A DNA stretch of 51,197 bases from contig QANT01003277.1 in NCBI GenBank assembly GCA_003254885.1, forward strand, positions 1 through 51,197, read 5' to 3'. Positions 1-12,500 of the stretch are shown piece by piece (position 1 is the stretch's first letter; each line of letters begins with the position of its first letter). The position numbers were made by a program, and so were the translations under genes. This stretch comes from Purshia tridentata (taxonomy: Eukaryota > Streptophyta > Magnoliopsida > Rosales > Rosaceae). Under the pieces are notes generated by a model. The model made no database searches. It was given only the letters and a program-made list of their open reading frames with translations, and had not been told where the DNA came from.

Positions 1-1534
1 GCGGGGTTGGTAGGGGGTGTGGTGTGTTTGTTCTTGGTTAGTTAAACCGTTTTAGTTTCAAATTTTATAATTTTTTTATTAATAATATTAATTAAGTTAG
101 GTAATGTTAGGAATGTGAGTAAAAGATTGTGATAATGTTTGGAATGTGAGTAAAAGAGGGGCATTAACCCTTGATAAACTCAGTGAAATTTGTGTTTTCA
201 TCTTCGCCTTGATTCGAAACACTTCATGGTTTGATGCCATGTCTTGTTTGTTTGTCATTTGTTCAACCTCAAAGCATGAACCGAAGCCACCTTTGATTCC
301 ATCCTGCATCAAATAAATTTCTTCATTAACCTGCTTGCCCCTTGGTATTTTATTAGTCCACATGGAAAAAGACAACCTTGAAAACATTTAAGAGAGGAAA
401 TAAATAACCATAGGAAGGCATGAGTTTCTACAAAAAAACAAGTTATGTATCCTGCAGCATAATGAAAGACTACCATATTTGCCATCAGACAATATTGAAA
501 GAAAATTACACTTGGGAGATTAAGAATATAAGGAAAAGAGTTTTTGCTGTCTTTATTACACTATCAGCATTAATTAGCATCCAAGGAAGGAAAAAAATTT
601 CATGGAGATGGGAAAAGGCATTTCATAGATATGCTTGCTATGTATTTTTATATAACATATATGAATATATGTGCTACATTTGCATGTGTGTATATATATA
701 TATATATAAAATTAATCTTTAAGCTAATTTTCAGGAACCAAACACTAAGAAGATTAAGAGTGAAAGAGAGACATGTAGGACCTTTTTCTCACGGAATAAG
801 TTTGATACCAGGTATAAGATTAAAACTATGCAATTCAGCTAGGAGAAAAGGGTATATATGGCTATAGCAGCACAGAGGAGTGATATCATGTGCCATCGCT
901 CACTTCACTATCTGTTTGTAAGTTGATTTCTTCTATCTGTGGTCGCATGGAAAGCAAGCATGCTTTATAAGCAAGCTAAGAAGCCATGGTCAATGAAGAA
1001 CAAGGGCACACAGCTGACTGAAAACAGAATCTATAGATAATAATTTGTGCATATAAGGTAATCCAACAACACATAAGATAAGCTGGAGATCTTGATTGGA
1101 GGCATGATAACTGGAGTCATTTATACAAAATCCAAACACGCTACCTCCTGAACAAAGAAATTGTATACATATCATAATAACAAAGCTAGATTAACAAATC
1201 AACCTGATTTTCTCAGTAGTAACATGCATGATATTTGAATAGGAAAAACAATTAATCTCATCAGATGATAGCCATATGATGCAGTATTGGTGCCTAGTAC
1301 TTACAGAGTTGGCCACAGAATCACTATTGTATGCAGATTGACTAGGAAATTTTTCCATGGCAATGAATATCATTCATCACCACAGTGAAAACTTCAACTG
1401 CTTCAAGGATCTTTTAAGAAGAAATGAAAAGAATATTTAATAGCAATAACAGTGAAGAAAAGTTTTGAGTACTGAATTGTGAAGAGGCCCTGGGAAAACT
1501 TCGCTTTATATAGAGGTGAAAAAGAGCGTTTCGA
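1..1534. other. Intergenic, no supported gene
   Basis: AT-rich DNA with stops in all frames. The only slightly coding-like stretch is a minus-strand reading of about 70 codons between 97 and 315. It is preceded by a possible splice acceptor (GATGCAG on the minus strand) and matches no family I recognise. A short TA microsatellite lies at about 692-708. I see no RNA gene. Confidence 0.5.
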
Positions 1535-1972
1535 CAAAGCTGCATGCAACCAAGCATGCCTAGGTGATTACACCTACCCTCGACGGGTATACAGATGTCG
1601 ATCATGGAGAAAAACGCTCGATCTGTTAAGAGCTTTTTCTCTAAAGGTGCATGCAACCAAGCACGCCTAGGTGATTACACATACCCCCAACGATTATACA
1701 GATGTCGATCATGGAGAAAAATGCTCGATTTGTTAAGAGCTTTTTCTCCACAAAGCTGCATGCAACCAAACACGCCTAGGTGATTACACCTACCCCCGAC
1801 TGTTATACAAATGTCAATCATGCAGAAAAATGTTCAATCTGTTAAGAAATTTTTCTCTACAAAACTGCATGCAACAAATCACGCCTAGGTGATACACCAA
1901 CCCCCGACTGTTATACAGATGTCGATCATGGAGAAAAATGCTCGATATGTTAAGAGCTTTTTCTCTACAAGA
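1535..1972. repeat. Four-copy ~108-bp tandem repeat with a hairpin in each unit
   Basis: Units start with TGCATGCAAC at 1541, 1648, 1757 and 1866, a period of 107-109 bp. Each unit carries a TGCATGCA palindrome, a CCTAGGTGATTACAC segment, then GATGTCGATCATGG. It ends with an inverted repeat in which GAGAAAAA(C)GCTC pairs with GAGCTTTTTCTC around a ~10-nt loop (1607-1641 in the first unit). Copies differ by a few substitutions and one- or two-base indels. This is a local minisatellite; no protein is encoded. Confidence 0.85.
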
Positions 1973-4744
1973 CAAATTGAGTAAGTATCATGTCCGTTAC
2001 TCTAATTTATTTCAATTTGAAATTTGAAATCTTGCATAAGAAGATGCACATGGACAACACTTATCCTAATTTCGGAAGTGTGGTTTAATTCCTTTCATAG
2101 AGGGTAATAAAGAAAGAAAACACAACATCATCCTTCATGTTTATGGAAATATTCAAATATTTTTTATATAAAAATTCAAAATCGGAATTGACGAGACTTA
2201 TGTTCTTTCATAAAGGTTTATTCAGTATCTTTATAATCTTGTTGTAAGTTACAGACAAAATAGTCAATGACACAGAGTATATATTATAGCAGAAAAAGGT
2301 TGATGTAGAGAAAAAATTATCTTTTGTTAGGACTGTTTGAGTAGTGTTATCAGAAAAAAAACTTTTAAGAGAAAAAATGATCTGACAAGCTTTAAAAAGA
2401 ACTAGACGATGATAAATAACAATGTTGTTAAAAAAGGTAGTTAAAGAAGAAGAAACGAAAGATGAGCATATAGACCCTCTAAGTATTGATCTTCAAATCT
2501 GAATTTTTATTTCTGTTTACTTATAAAAGATGCAAAATGGAGTCATCTGAGCATAGAAAATTCTGTGTAATCTATCAAAATCTTGTCTCAGTTTAAAATA
2601 CCCAAACTGATCAAGCTACATAAACTAAAACTGTCCTAAGACTTGGAGAAGAGGGATAAAACAAGGTTACATGAAAAGTCCACTCTGCATCCCAAAAAAC
2701 AACATTTAGTATCTATCCAACACCCTGAATAACTTGCTCATGCAACACACTTGTTCCCATACAAAGAAATACAATACCGTACAATACCACAAAGTTATAC
2801 AAACATCATTTTTTTGGTCAGAAAAATGAGTAAATTTTCGCAAATCAGGACTTGCAATGACTTTGGTGAGTGATGCTAATTGGGTACAATGGTACATTTT
2901 GTTGGCATTGGGTACTGATTTCAAGCACTACTCAATGTTCAACTATAAACCTATAAAATCTTCAAAATACAAAGATGTAGACCAACATGGCTATTTAATA
3001 TAATATCCAAGGATATCAGAATCTGAATCCCCATCAGGGAAAAAAGAGGCATATATTTAGCGATTAAAGTTCATTACAAGACTACCTATTAGTTTTCGTC
3101 CTGCAAATAGATTTAAATTAGTTCTATCACATTCACTGAACAAATAATGATAAACTAACCAGGAAAATGTATAAACCTAGTATGTCTAGATAGGAAATGT
3201 AGAACAACATGTTCTTGAAATAAAAAATTAAAAGAAAAAATGGCTGTGTGCAGGGAAAAAAAAGTGATGGCTTTTATAGGATTCTGAAACAATGAAGCTT
3301 TTGTTGGTAAATTTTCTTGGATTTGAAAGGGTCCCAACAGTACGCAAAACTATAAATCTTTAATCACACAACTACATGACAAGCTAAAAATGCCATTAGC
3401 AGTCAATCCACTTTAATTTAAGATACTGGTAACTAAAAAAAAAAAAAAAAAAACAGCATTGGNAAAAGACAGCATTGGTCTGAGAAGACAATTGGGCATT
3501 CTGGTTGGCACTTTCAAGTATAAAATATAATTCAAAACACAAGGGAAAGGGATACTTCACAGATGTAAGCTGCCTTTAGTATAACTAAGGTAGTCACAGT
3601 GATGCATACACATATAGGATACTTGCAGCACCAAGTTATAAGTAACAAACAATATGAACAATTTTAATGGCTGAAGAGGGATTCTTATTTCTCTTAGATG
3701 CGTGCCTTGTGCATAATTTCCAGCAGGAAGCACTTGCTTTACAAATTTTCAATTTTTTCAGTTACTACACAATCAGAACTAAGCACAATTGCTCTGTTTT
3801 TACAATTCCTTCAGTAAAGTAACATTAACAAGGATACTGTTTGTCAATTTAGATGGCCAATACCCTATTCAACTGAATGTCACCACGATTTTCCAACACT
3901 CAAAAGTGATACGAGATTATATTTCTATGAATTTGGGCAAATAACATTTTTTCAAATGAGGCTTAGTTTTATAGTTTCTGCTACTTTCCTAAAGCAAACA
4001 GATTTCGACCATGAGGTTTTCAATGCAGGTTTGATACGTTACAAAATTGTTAATCAGATAAAGACTCATAACCCATCAAGGGTTAGAAATATGAACTTGT
4101 GCTTTGACATATTTGCACATATGTTCAACATGAGAAAAACAATACTGATGAGAATGGTGAAATCGTGAAGATGATCACCATGTCCACTTGTGTAACTAAC
4201 CTCGCAAGCAGACACAAGGGTGCTCAGAAAAGTTGCACAGAGAATATGCCCCATCTCAGTTGGCATTTTGCTTGACTGAACTGTCGGGGCTGGTGCAACC
4301 GGACAACAACGCGCCCTCTACAAAACGTGACACAATTGACCATTTTGGGTGATTCACTCAATTCACAGGTCTCCTAATCAGGTTGGTTCTGTGGTCTGGG
4401 TGATTTTCCAATTCAGCCCCTATGTACAACTCAACATAGTTTGGACGGTTTTATGGGTGTCGAACGGGCGGCTCAGCCCGGTTAAGCTCTCAATCGTACC
4501 TCAAACTTGTGCTTGTGCTGGCTCATATATCCCGACCCACAGCTCAATCATGTTTTGTTTGTGCCTTGTTCGTGCCGTACCTTAAACGCGGCGGCCTACA
4601 GTCTTTTTTTCTTTTCTTTTTAGAGTAAAAAACTTAATCGTATAAATTTTTTATAATTAGATATTAACAATTTTTGCTTGAAAATTTGAACTTTTCTATT
4701 GAAAAATTTTAAAGAAATCATACCTAATTCGGTCTCATTTTGTG
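1973..4744. other. Intergenic, no supported gene
   Basis: AT-rich sequence without convincing coding potential. It contains a 19-base A run at about 3435-3453, followed by a short ACAGCATTGG direct repeat that flanks an ambiguous base (N at 3463). A more GC-rich patch at about 4270-4590 looks foreign to its surroundings and may be an old transposable-element fragment that I cannot classify. Confidence 0.4.
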
Positions 4745-4860
4745 CTCATACTTATGTCGTTTTCATGTTATTATAAGGACTAAAATGAAACTTTTTGAAC
4801 AATGAAGAGCAAAGTGATAATTACCTATACTTAATGGGCGCAAATGGTAATTAATTAATT
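4745..4860. repeat. Dispersed repeat, copy 1 (copy 2 at ~9390-9468)
   Basis: The stretch reading ACTTTTTGAACAATGAAGAG, then CAAAGTGATAATTACC and CTTAATGGGCGCAAA, recurs in the same orientation at about 9395-9468 with mostly single-base differences (GGGTGCAAACTGTAATTAATTA in copy 2). Both copies end in TAATTAATTA followed by a T run. They probably derive from one transposable-element family. Boundaries are approximate. Confidence 0.6.
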
Positions 4861-7800
4861 TTTTTTTTTTAACTTACAAAAATAGTGCTTTGTTCTTAAA
4901 AATGCTTTGCATTTAAACTTTTTTTTTCTCCCTCATGTCTCTCTTCTCAATGATCTATGCAATGATCTATGCATATATTCTCTCCTCTCTCTCTCCTTTC
5001 CTCTCTCTTCTTCCTCCCTTGTGATACATGATTCAATGGATGTCACTTAAATAGATTTCCATTTGTACAAATTCAATGGATGCATTCATATAAATTATTT
5101 AATGGACGAATTCAATGATCTTCTTTTTTTGATTATCAATTGTCGTTTATCATATTTGAATTCATGACCTTTTCCGATAAAGAAAGATTAAGAGTCATCC
5201 ATTAAACTATAGGTCATCAGTGAATTCAATGGTCTCCTTTGGTGTAAATGGGTTTCTATTATTCATATGGTTGTAGGCTTGTAGCCCTTCGACAGGCTAC
5301 AATGGCAGATCTTGAACCACTACCTCATATTGACCCCATTATCAATGATCTATAACTAATTCCATCACTATCGTATAAGAAAAATAGTGGATTTATAACA
5401 ATTTCATATTATAAATATTAAAAATTGATCCAAATCCAACATCAATTACCATTAATTTCTCACAAAAACATAGATCCAAATTCAATGAAATAATATTAAA
5501 ACATGCATAACGAACAAGATCAACTTCATCCCATATCAACTCTTGCATTGGTTGAACTCTTTAGTATCACCCGAATTCCATTGTTGATCTTATTTCACAT
5601 GTGCTATTTCAGTCTTTCATTCAAAAGATATGAGAGCAAGTGAAAATGATGGATGGATGTGTGAAAAAAAAATAAGAGGTGAATGCTCAATTTATAAGAA
5701 AATGCATAATATAGCTGTTAGAATTTTTTTGTAATTTTTTCTGAATTTTCAAGAATTTTTTCATATTTTTTTTGAATTTTTGAATTTTTGAATTTTATCA
5801 TAACGGATAAATAATTAAGACCGTTGATCTTTAATAGCTAGTAGTCATGAATGGCCCAGATCGCGCTACACGTCTGAGCCCTATTGTTTTTTTCTTTTTC
5901 TAATTTAAGTTGTAATGGCCAAATAATTTGGATCGTTGATCACCAACGGTCCGATTATCTGGACCGTCTGTGTGGTACACATGCGCTCAAGGAAAGCGGC
6001 AAAACATGGGTTGACATGTGAACAGTGGTTTGTCAACCACTTATCCTTACTCTGCACCTCTCTTTTTTGGCCCTGCAACAAATTCTTAATTAACCCCGTG
6101 ACCACTGATATACAAAAAAGCAAGAAGGGCCCTTTTGGTATTTCTGACTTTCCACATTTCAACCCTTTCTCTCCTCTGGTGTGATCACATGTGTGCTGCC
6201 CATAAATCCTTTTGGTATCACTATCACTTCTAGACTGGAATGGCTATCAAACTTGACTCTCATTCGCTCTCACTATCATTATTTTGGCCCATTAATCAGT
6301 TCTTGGTAGCCATCTAAAGCTATCACTCTCACTATCAAGATCACCACTATTGATAGCCTTAGGCCATCTACTATGCACCGGCATGGTGATGGTCATAAGT
6401 CATTTTGGCTAAATTTTGGCTATCAAACAGCCACTGTGGGTCGGAAATTGATGGCCAAAATGGCTTGATTGCTATAGTGAAAGTAATATTTGAGTATCAG
6501 CTAATGTCAAAAGCCAAATTGTTTTTAGGTGAGTAGCAATCTACGTGAAAGAGAGAGAGTGAAAAGGCTTGTGGGTGGCCCCACTATACGGCTTGCAACA
6601 ATAAAAGTAATGGGCATTTTTTTTTTTCAAAATGAAGGGGCCAAATCTGGTGACCATTGCAACCAACGCCCCAGATCTATCCCAAATATTTTTTTTAACA
6701 TGAAAATTTATTTATACAATAGAAAAATTTGAAAAAAATTATTCTATAATTTTCAACAGCCATATTTCTCAAAATTCTCTATATATCACCCACCGCATTA
6801 ATGTTTTTCTCATAAACACCAAGTTTTGAGACTAAATTTATACAAAAAAATTTAGTTTTCATCATGGTGAGACCTAGAGGAAATTTTCAGTCAACTGAAA
6901 GATTTTAGTTGTTTGCCTTGTGTAGTTTTCTTTGCGTGTTTTTTATGTGTACCCATCATGAAATAAAATAAATTATATTATGTTAAATTGTTTTTGAGTA
7001 ATAAAATAGATAAATTTTTATTTGGTAAACAAATAAAATATTCAATATTGATCTTAAATTAAAGATTTTTTAAAATATAACTAATGTTATAATTTTCATA
7101 AATATTTAAGTTATAAGTTTCAAATTATAGGTCATTTAATCAATATTAGGCATAATTTAATTAGATACAAAATCCTGATACCTAAATATGAATATTAGCA
7201 CCATAGTAGAACTAATACCCAAAAAGTACTATTACAACTCCCAAAATGACATTTGACTATCAAAAAATGGCTTTACCATATTAGAAGTCTTAGGACTTCT
7301 ATAATGGCCTCAAAAGTAGTCCATACCCATATTTGGGTTACATTTACGTATATCAAATACTAACGGGCCGAAGTTTGATACCACCAAACCACATGAACCT
7401 AACCTCGTGCCCATATATGGGATTTAAGAAAACCCACACCCAAATGAAAGCAGAGATTTATTATTTGTGTTTTCATAGGAAATCAAGATTTCTTAATTAT
7501 GAATTTATGATTTTGTGAATGATTTTTTCCCTAAAATATGTTGAGTTTTCTTATACTTGCCAAATAATTTGTTTGATGGAAAGAAAGAAGAGAGATATGA
7601 AGAGAAATCACACAAATGAAATATTAAAATAAAAATTTTTTAAAAATTGTTCATAATTTTTGATAATTTATAATAATTATCGATGATTTCTCAACAATTA
7701 TCAATCATTTATATGAAACTTCGACCATTTTCAACAAATTAACAACAAATTATTGACAATTTTTCAATTACAATGTTGTAGCAAAGTACTTATAGGAATT

Positions 7801-8636
7801 ATAAACTATTTATTGACATAGAAAGAACAAGAGGAAGAAAAAAAGTTTAACTGTAGGGGCACTTTAGACTTTTTATATGCCCAAATCACCAATTTGTATA
7901 ATACACTTCAAATAGTGGCACATTTAAAAATGGCGCAAAAGCGCTATGATTAATAGTTTTCTTTGAATGTATTGAAAAGTAGATTTTGTTTGAAAATAAA
8001 AGTGACTGGACTTAATTTAGTATTGTTTTATAAGGGAGACAAGTATTTGATGTCAAACAATAAAAAAACATGGACAAGTACACTTGGGTAGTTTAATTAT
8101 GGATAAGTACACTTGGGTATTTAGAGATTTGCTAGTGGGTTTAAGAGGGGGTTTCTAAGAAATTCCACAGTTTTCTTTCCAAACCCCACAAGCTAACTAC
8201 AAGTCTACAGCCCACACTCACTATAATTTATAATATTTTCTTGCTACACGGCTACTACACCTACTTCACATTTTCAAAATACCCCCATTGAAGTTAACCA
8301 TCGCCGCTAAGGTCCGACCAACGCCACCGCTGAAGCAAGTCTTTCGTTCCACCATATCAGCAACTCTCATCCCTACATTAACCTTTGAACTTCTAAATTA
8401 TTCCAAATTCAAATCTATAGGTATTAATTTTAAGTTGCAAATCTTGTATTTTTTGAATAATTTCATAGTCAGATATAACATAATGAGTTTGAAGTGGTTT
8501 GGGAGCAGTATTAGGTTGTATATTGAAAATGACGTATAGCTGAATTATGAAGGTCTAGCTGATGGGATATGTAGAGAAACTACAAAAAAACAAAAAAAAA
8601 TTGCGAATTTGAGAGAAAAAAATTGTAGGGTGTCAA
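4861..8636. other. Intergenic, repeat-rich, no supported gene
   Basis: A CT-rich tract lies at about 4918-5025. At about 5900-5985 there is a locally self-complementary stretch around GGATCGTTGATCACCAACGG. At about 6190-6480 short CTATCA(A/C) words are repeated many times, which suggests an old MITE-like remnant. At about 8060-8120 a short direct repeat carries ACAAGTACACTTGGGTA. The rest is AT-rich. I see no gene, tRNA or classifiable element. Confidence 0.4.
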
Positions 8637-9008
8637 AACTCCTCATTTTAAGAGAGATTCGATAATGAATTTGTACTGGGAAGGAATGGTGGTGCGTAGG
8701 AAAGTCATGGTAGATTTGCCACGTCCGAGAGAGAGAGAGTCGACGAGGGGTTGCGGGGCGGCATTGCAAGTAGGGTTTTTCTTTTGAATTTTTTTCTTTT
8801 CATTTTTTAATTTAACTCCTCATTTTAAGAGAGATTCGATAATGAATTTTAGGATGAAGGTCTTATTTTGCTACTGGGAAGGAATGGTGGTGCGTAGGAA
8901 AGTCATGGTAGATTTGCCACATCCGAGAGAGAGAGAGTCGACGAGGGGTTAAGGGGTGGCATTGCAAGTAGGGTTCTTTTGAATTTTTTTCTTTTCATTT
9001 TTTAATTT
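8637..9008. repeat. Tandem duplication, 177-bp spacing
   Basis: Copy 1 starts AACTCCTCATTTTAAGAGAG at 8637 and copy 2 starts with the same words at 8814. Both run through AAGGAATGGTGGTGCGTAGG, an AG microsatellite, GTCGACGAGGGGTT and a T-rich end. Copy 2 has 24 extra bases after AATGAATTTT (about 8847-8871), so one copy gained or lost a short block after duplication. Few other differences remain, so the event is fairly recent. No gene is present. Confidence 0.85.
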
Positions 9009-9389
9009 CTTAAATTGGGCAATGCTAAAGCATTATTTTCTTAAAGTCTCAAAATACAAAAAGTTATTGAATGTGACGGCGCCGACTTGATATTACAAAT
9101 CCACTTAAATTTATAAAAGTTTATAATTTATTATAATACGTGTATAATTTATTTTATTGTTACTTAGAATTATTTATTTTAAAAAACATATTAAATCTGT
9201 TTAATCCATCCATATAGACATAAAATTGACATGTGCGACATATGCGGATAACGTTTTAGTTAATATTTAGGCCAATGGAGGGTTTAAAAGGTCACATATT
9301 GGTTTTGGATTCTCTGCTAATTTTTTCTATGTTTGTTTTTCTTGTTTAATCCTGGCCATTTATTACTAATCTAAGAGTAATAAATATAC

Positions 9390-9468
9390 AAAAGTGGGAC
9401 TTTTTGAATTATGGGGAGCAAAGTGAAATTACCCATACTTAATGGGTGCAAACTGTAATTAATTAAGT
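9390..9468. repeat. Dispersed repeat, copy 2 (just upstream of AHL)
   Basis: Same family as 4745-4860, in the same orientation. It ends about 105 bp before the AHL start codon, so it lies in the probable promoter or 5' leader region of that gene. Confidence 0.6.
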
Positions 9469-9574
9469 GTTTTTTTTGCTAGGGATTTGTGTCGCAGAGT
9501 TGGTCTTAGGGTATTTAAGTACAACTACAAACTGCAAAACAAACAACAATTAAAAAACAAAAAGAAAAGAAGAG

Positions 9575-12500
9575 ATGTCAGGATCTGAGACAGGAGTGAT
9601 GACGAGTAGAGAGCCCTTCGGCGTGGGTCTGCAGAGCAACAGTCCTCTACAGTCTCAGTCGCAGTCGCAGTCGCAGTCGCAGTCGCAGTCGTCACAGTCC
9701 GCCATTCACACCATGCGCTTGAACTTCCCTCCCGCCGACGCTGCCTCAAATGCTCTCTACAACCCCACCGCCTCCTCTCCGACTTACCAGACCGCCGCCG
9801 CCGGTTCTGTTCCGGCCGCCGTCGAGGGTTCTGTGGAGACTGCTGTTCTGAGCCCTTCTGGGCTTAACATGAACATGGGTTCCGAACCGCTGAAGAGGAA
9901 GAGAGGGAGACCGAGGAAGTACGGGCCTGATGGCACCATGGCATTGGGTCTGTCACCTTCAGCCCCTCCTCCGTCTGTCACCGTCACTCAGAACAATGAG
10001 GGTTTTTCTCCTCCTCCTCCTCCTTCTGGAGGTAATGCCTCACCTACTTCCATGAAGAAAGGCAGAGGCAGACCCCCTGGTTCGACAAAGAAGCAACAAT
10101 CGGCAGCTTTGGGTAAAAACCCTTCTTTCTTTTTTTATTAATCTAATTGGGTTTTTTTTTAAAATCCGTTGAATCTTATTGGGTTTGCTGTTTATTTAAT
10201 GTGGGTTAGTGTTTTGATTCTGCTCTGCTTTGTGTATTTGATACTGCTTTTGTTGTTTATTATTTTGCATTACCACCCTTCAGTCACGTGGTGTTATGAT
10301 ATTTCAATGTTTTCGACTGTTGGTTTTAAGCAAACAGTGGCTTTGACTTATTCAGTTATCCCATGCCTGTTTAATTTTTGCTTATTAAAATCTCTGTTGG
10401 AGGTTGTTGTTCCCGTTCGGGTTTCTGGCAGGAGATGGAGTGGTCCTTGTCATGGAAATAATAACTGTATATATTTGTGGATAGCTCTATTAAATAAAAT
10501 TTGTGGATAGCTGTATAAGGTTGCTGGAACTTGGGATCTGTTCAATGACTATAAAATCTGATGGGTCAGATTTACTTTTCTGCCCTTGATTGCTCTATTG
10601 CAATTGAATACTGTTGGCTTATAGAATGGTTTTCTCTCTTGATATTCATTATATTTTCATGCCAATATGATAGAATGGGATGATAATGATTTTTTGTATT
10701 GGCTGCAACTGCAATTTATGATTTTTCTAGCAAATGGAGTTAGTTGTTTAAATTGTTTTTGTCCAGTCTCTTTTACAGTTGAACTATATCGATAAGATTT
10801 GAGTAAGAATTTCGATGTTCAAACATGGTTTTGTCGGCGTCAATTTAGGATGCTTCTTAACTTTTCCTTTTTAAATTTTCCATCTATGATAAGATAAGTC
10901 CTCATGCTTGCTTAAGTTTTCTTTTATATTCCATGGCCCAAAAAAAAAGGTTTTCTTATGATATTAAATTTAGATTTTCAACCATCAATCGATAGAAATA
11001 GAATAAAAAATGAAGCAAATTCGTTTATTTGGTTCATATATACTAGCTCCTTGACACACGCTCCAGCTTGTGCCAATAGGGTTTTTCTATAGCACATGCA
11101 ACGTAATATATTTACATGCACATTTTATCAAACACGAATGCCTTCCACGTGAACTATGAATAAACTAACTTAACAAATAATTACTAGTTGAAAGAATAGT
11201 TAGGATGCTTCTCAAGTGCTGCCCATCAAAGAGATTCTTTTCACCTTCATCACCTGAAGGCCTCTGAATCAATCAAAGCACCAACTAAAGCCCACCAACC
11301 TGAGCAATGAAGATTGTTGCTGCAATATAGCAACAACTAAAAGCCACCAAATATAAAAAAAAGAAAGGAAGCAGAACCTAGTAAAAGGAATTCTGAAATA
11401 TCAATGAGAAGAATAAGATTAGTCGGACCCTTCGAATACCAATGAGAAGAAAATGTAAAACCACTTTTATACTTACTGTGTTCCAAACCCTTTCTTTGTG
11501 TGTGAATGAAGATGGAGAAATTCAATTGCAACTTGAAAAGTAGTGGGGGTGAAAACTGAGGTATATCAGGTTGTTTGCTTCAATATATGTGGTTGCTTTC
11601 TTCTAATCTTTTTAAATAGATGATATTTTAGGGAATTTTGGAAGTTTCATCAACTTCTCTTCTGACCTCATATATATAGATAACTTATGCACGCAGGCGT
11701 GCAGGGTGATGTTATTTTATCATTTCCTTTTCGAAAATTCAATTTTTCTGTGACATCTGTATTATGGTTTAATTTGTTTCTCTGTTTGTAGGATCTGCAG
11801 GGTTTGGATTTACGCCACATGTTATCACTGTAAAAGCTGGCGAGGTTTCTTGTTGCCCTTTTTTTTCTTTAATAAATTGATTTTCTTGCTCCGTCCATGT
11901 TTGAACATCACCGTATTCTTAGTTTTGAATAATTATTGAGCTAGAAATATTATTTGATTGCACTATACATATTATATAGGCTTTTTGTCAGAAATGGTCC
12001 TTGAACTATGACTTGATTATCAATATGGCCCTCAAACTTGCATATCACTTAATGTGGCTCTCAAGCTTCAGTACCGTTCATTAATGTGGTACCTTATGTC
12101 AGATTCGTTAAAATTTCTGTCAAAATTGATCATCTGTGATGCACGTGACTTATCTTTTAGGGGCATTTTTGTCAAACAAAAAATTTCTCTCTCCGATACC
12201 CTTTCCTCCCATTTCACACACACTCTCTCTCTCTCTCTCCTCTCTCAATTTTCTCTTCTTTCTCTTCTCTCACTCTCTCCATCATCCTCTCCTCTCTCTC
12301 TCTGCCAGATTGGGTTTTTATCTACCTTTCTTTGAACACATGTTATCGTCATCCATGCGAAATGGTTTAAACACACAGTGAAATTTTAGAAAGTACTTTG
12401 CTTTTACTACTGGAACAGACCTTATAAACAGAGAAAGTATCAATTACTCATGCTTTATTCTTCTTCCACTCCTCAATGAGTCCCTTGAACATTTTCTCAT

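Noticed and set aside
1535..1972. CRISPR-like array
   Set aside because: Units are adjacent ~108-bp repeats with no unique spacers, in a plant nuclear sequence.
12054..12381. Ser/Leu-rich open frames in AHL intron 2
   Set aside because: They come from the CT microsatellite in the inverted-repeat element and are not conserved protein.
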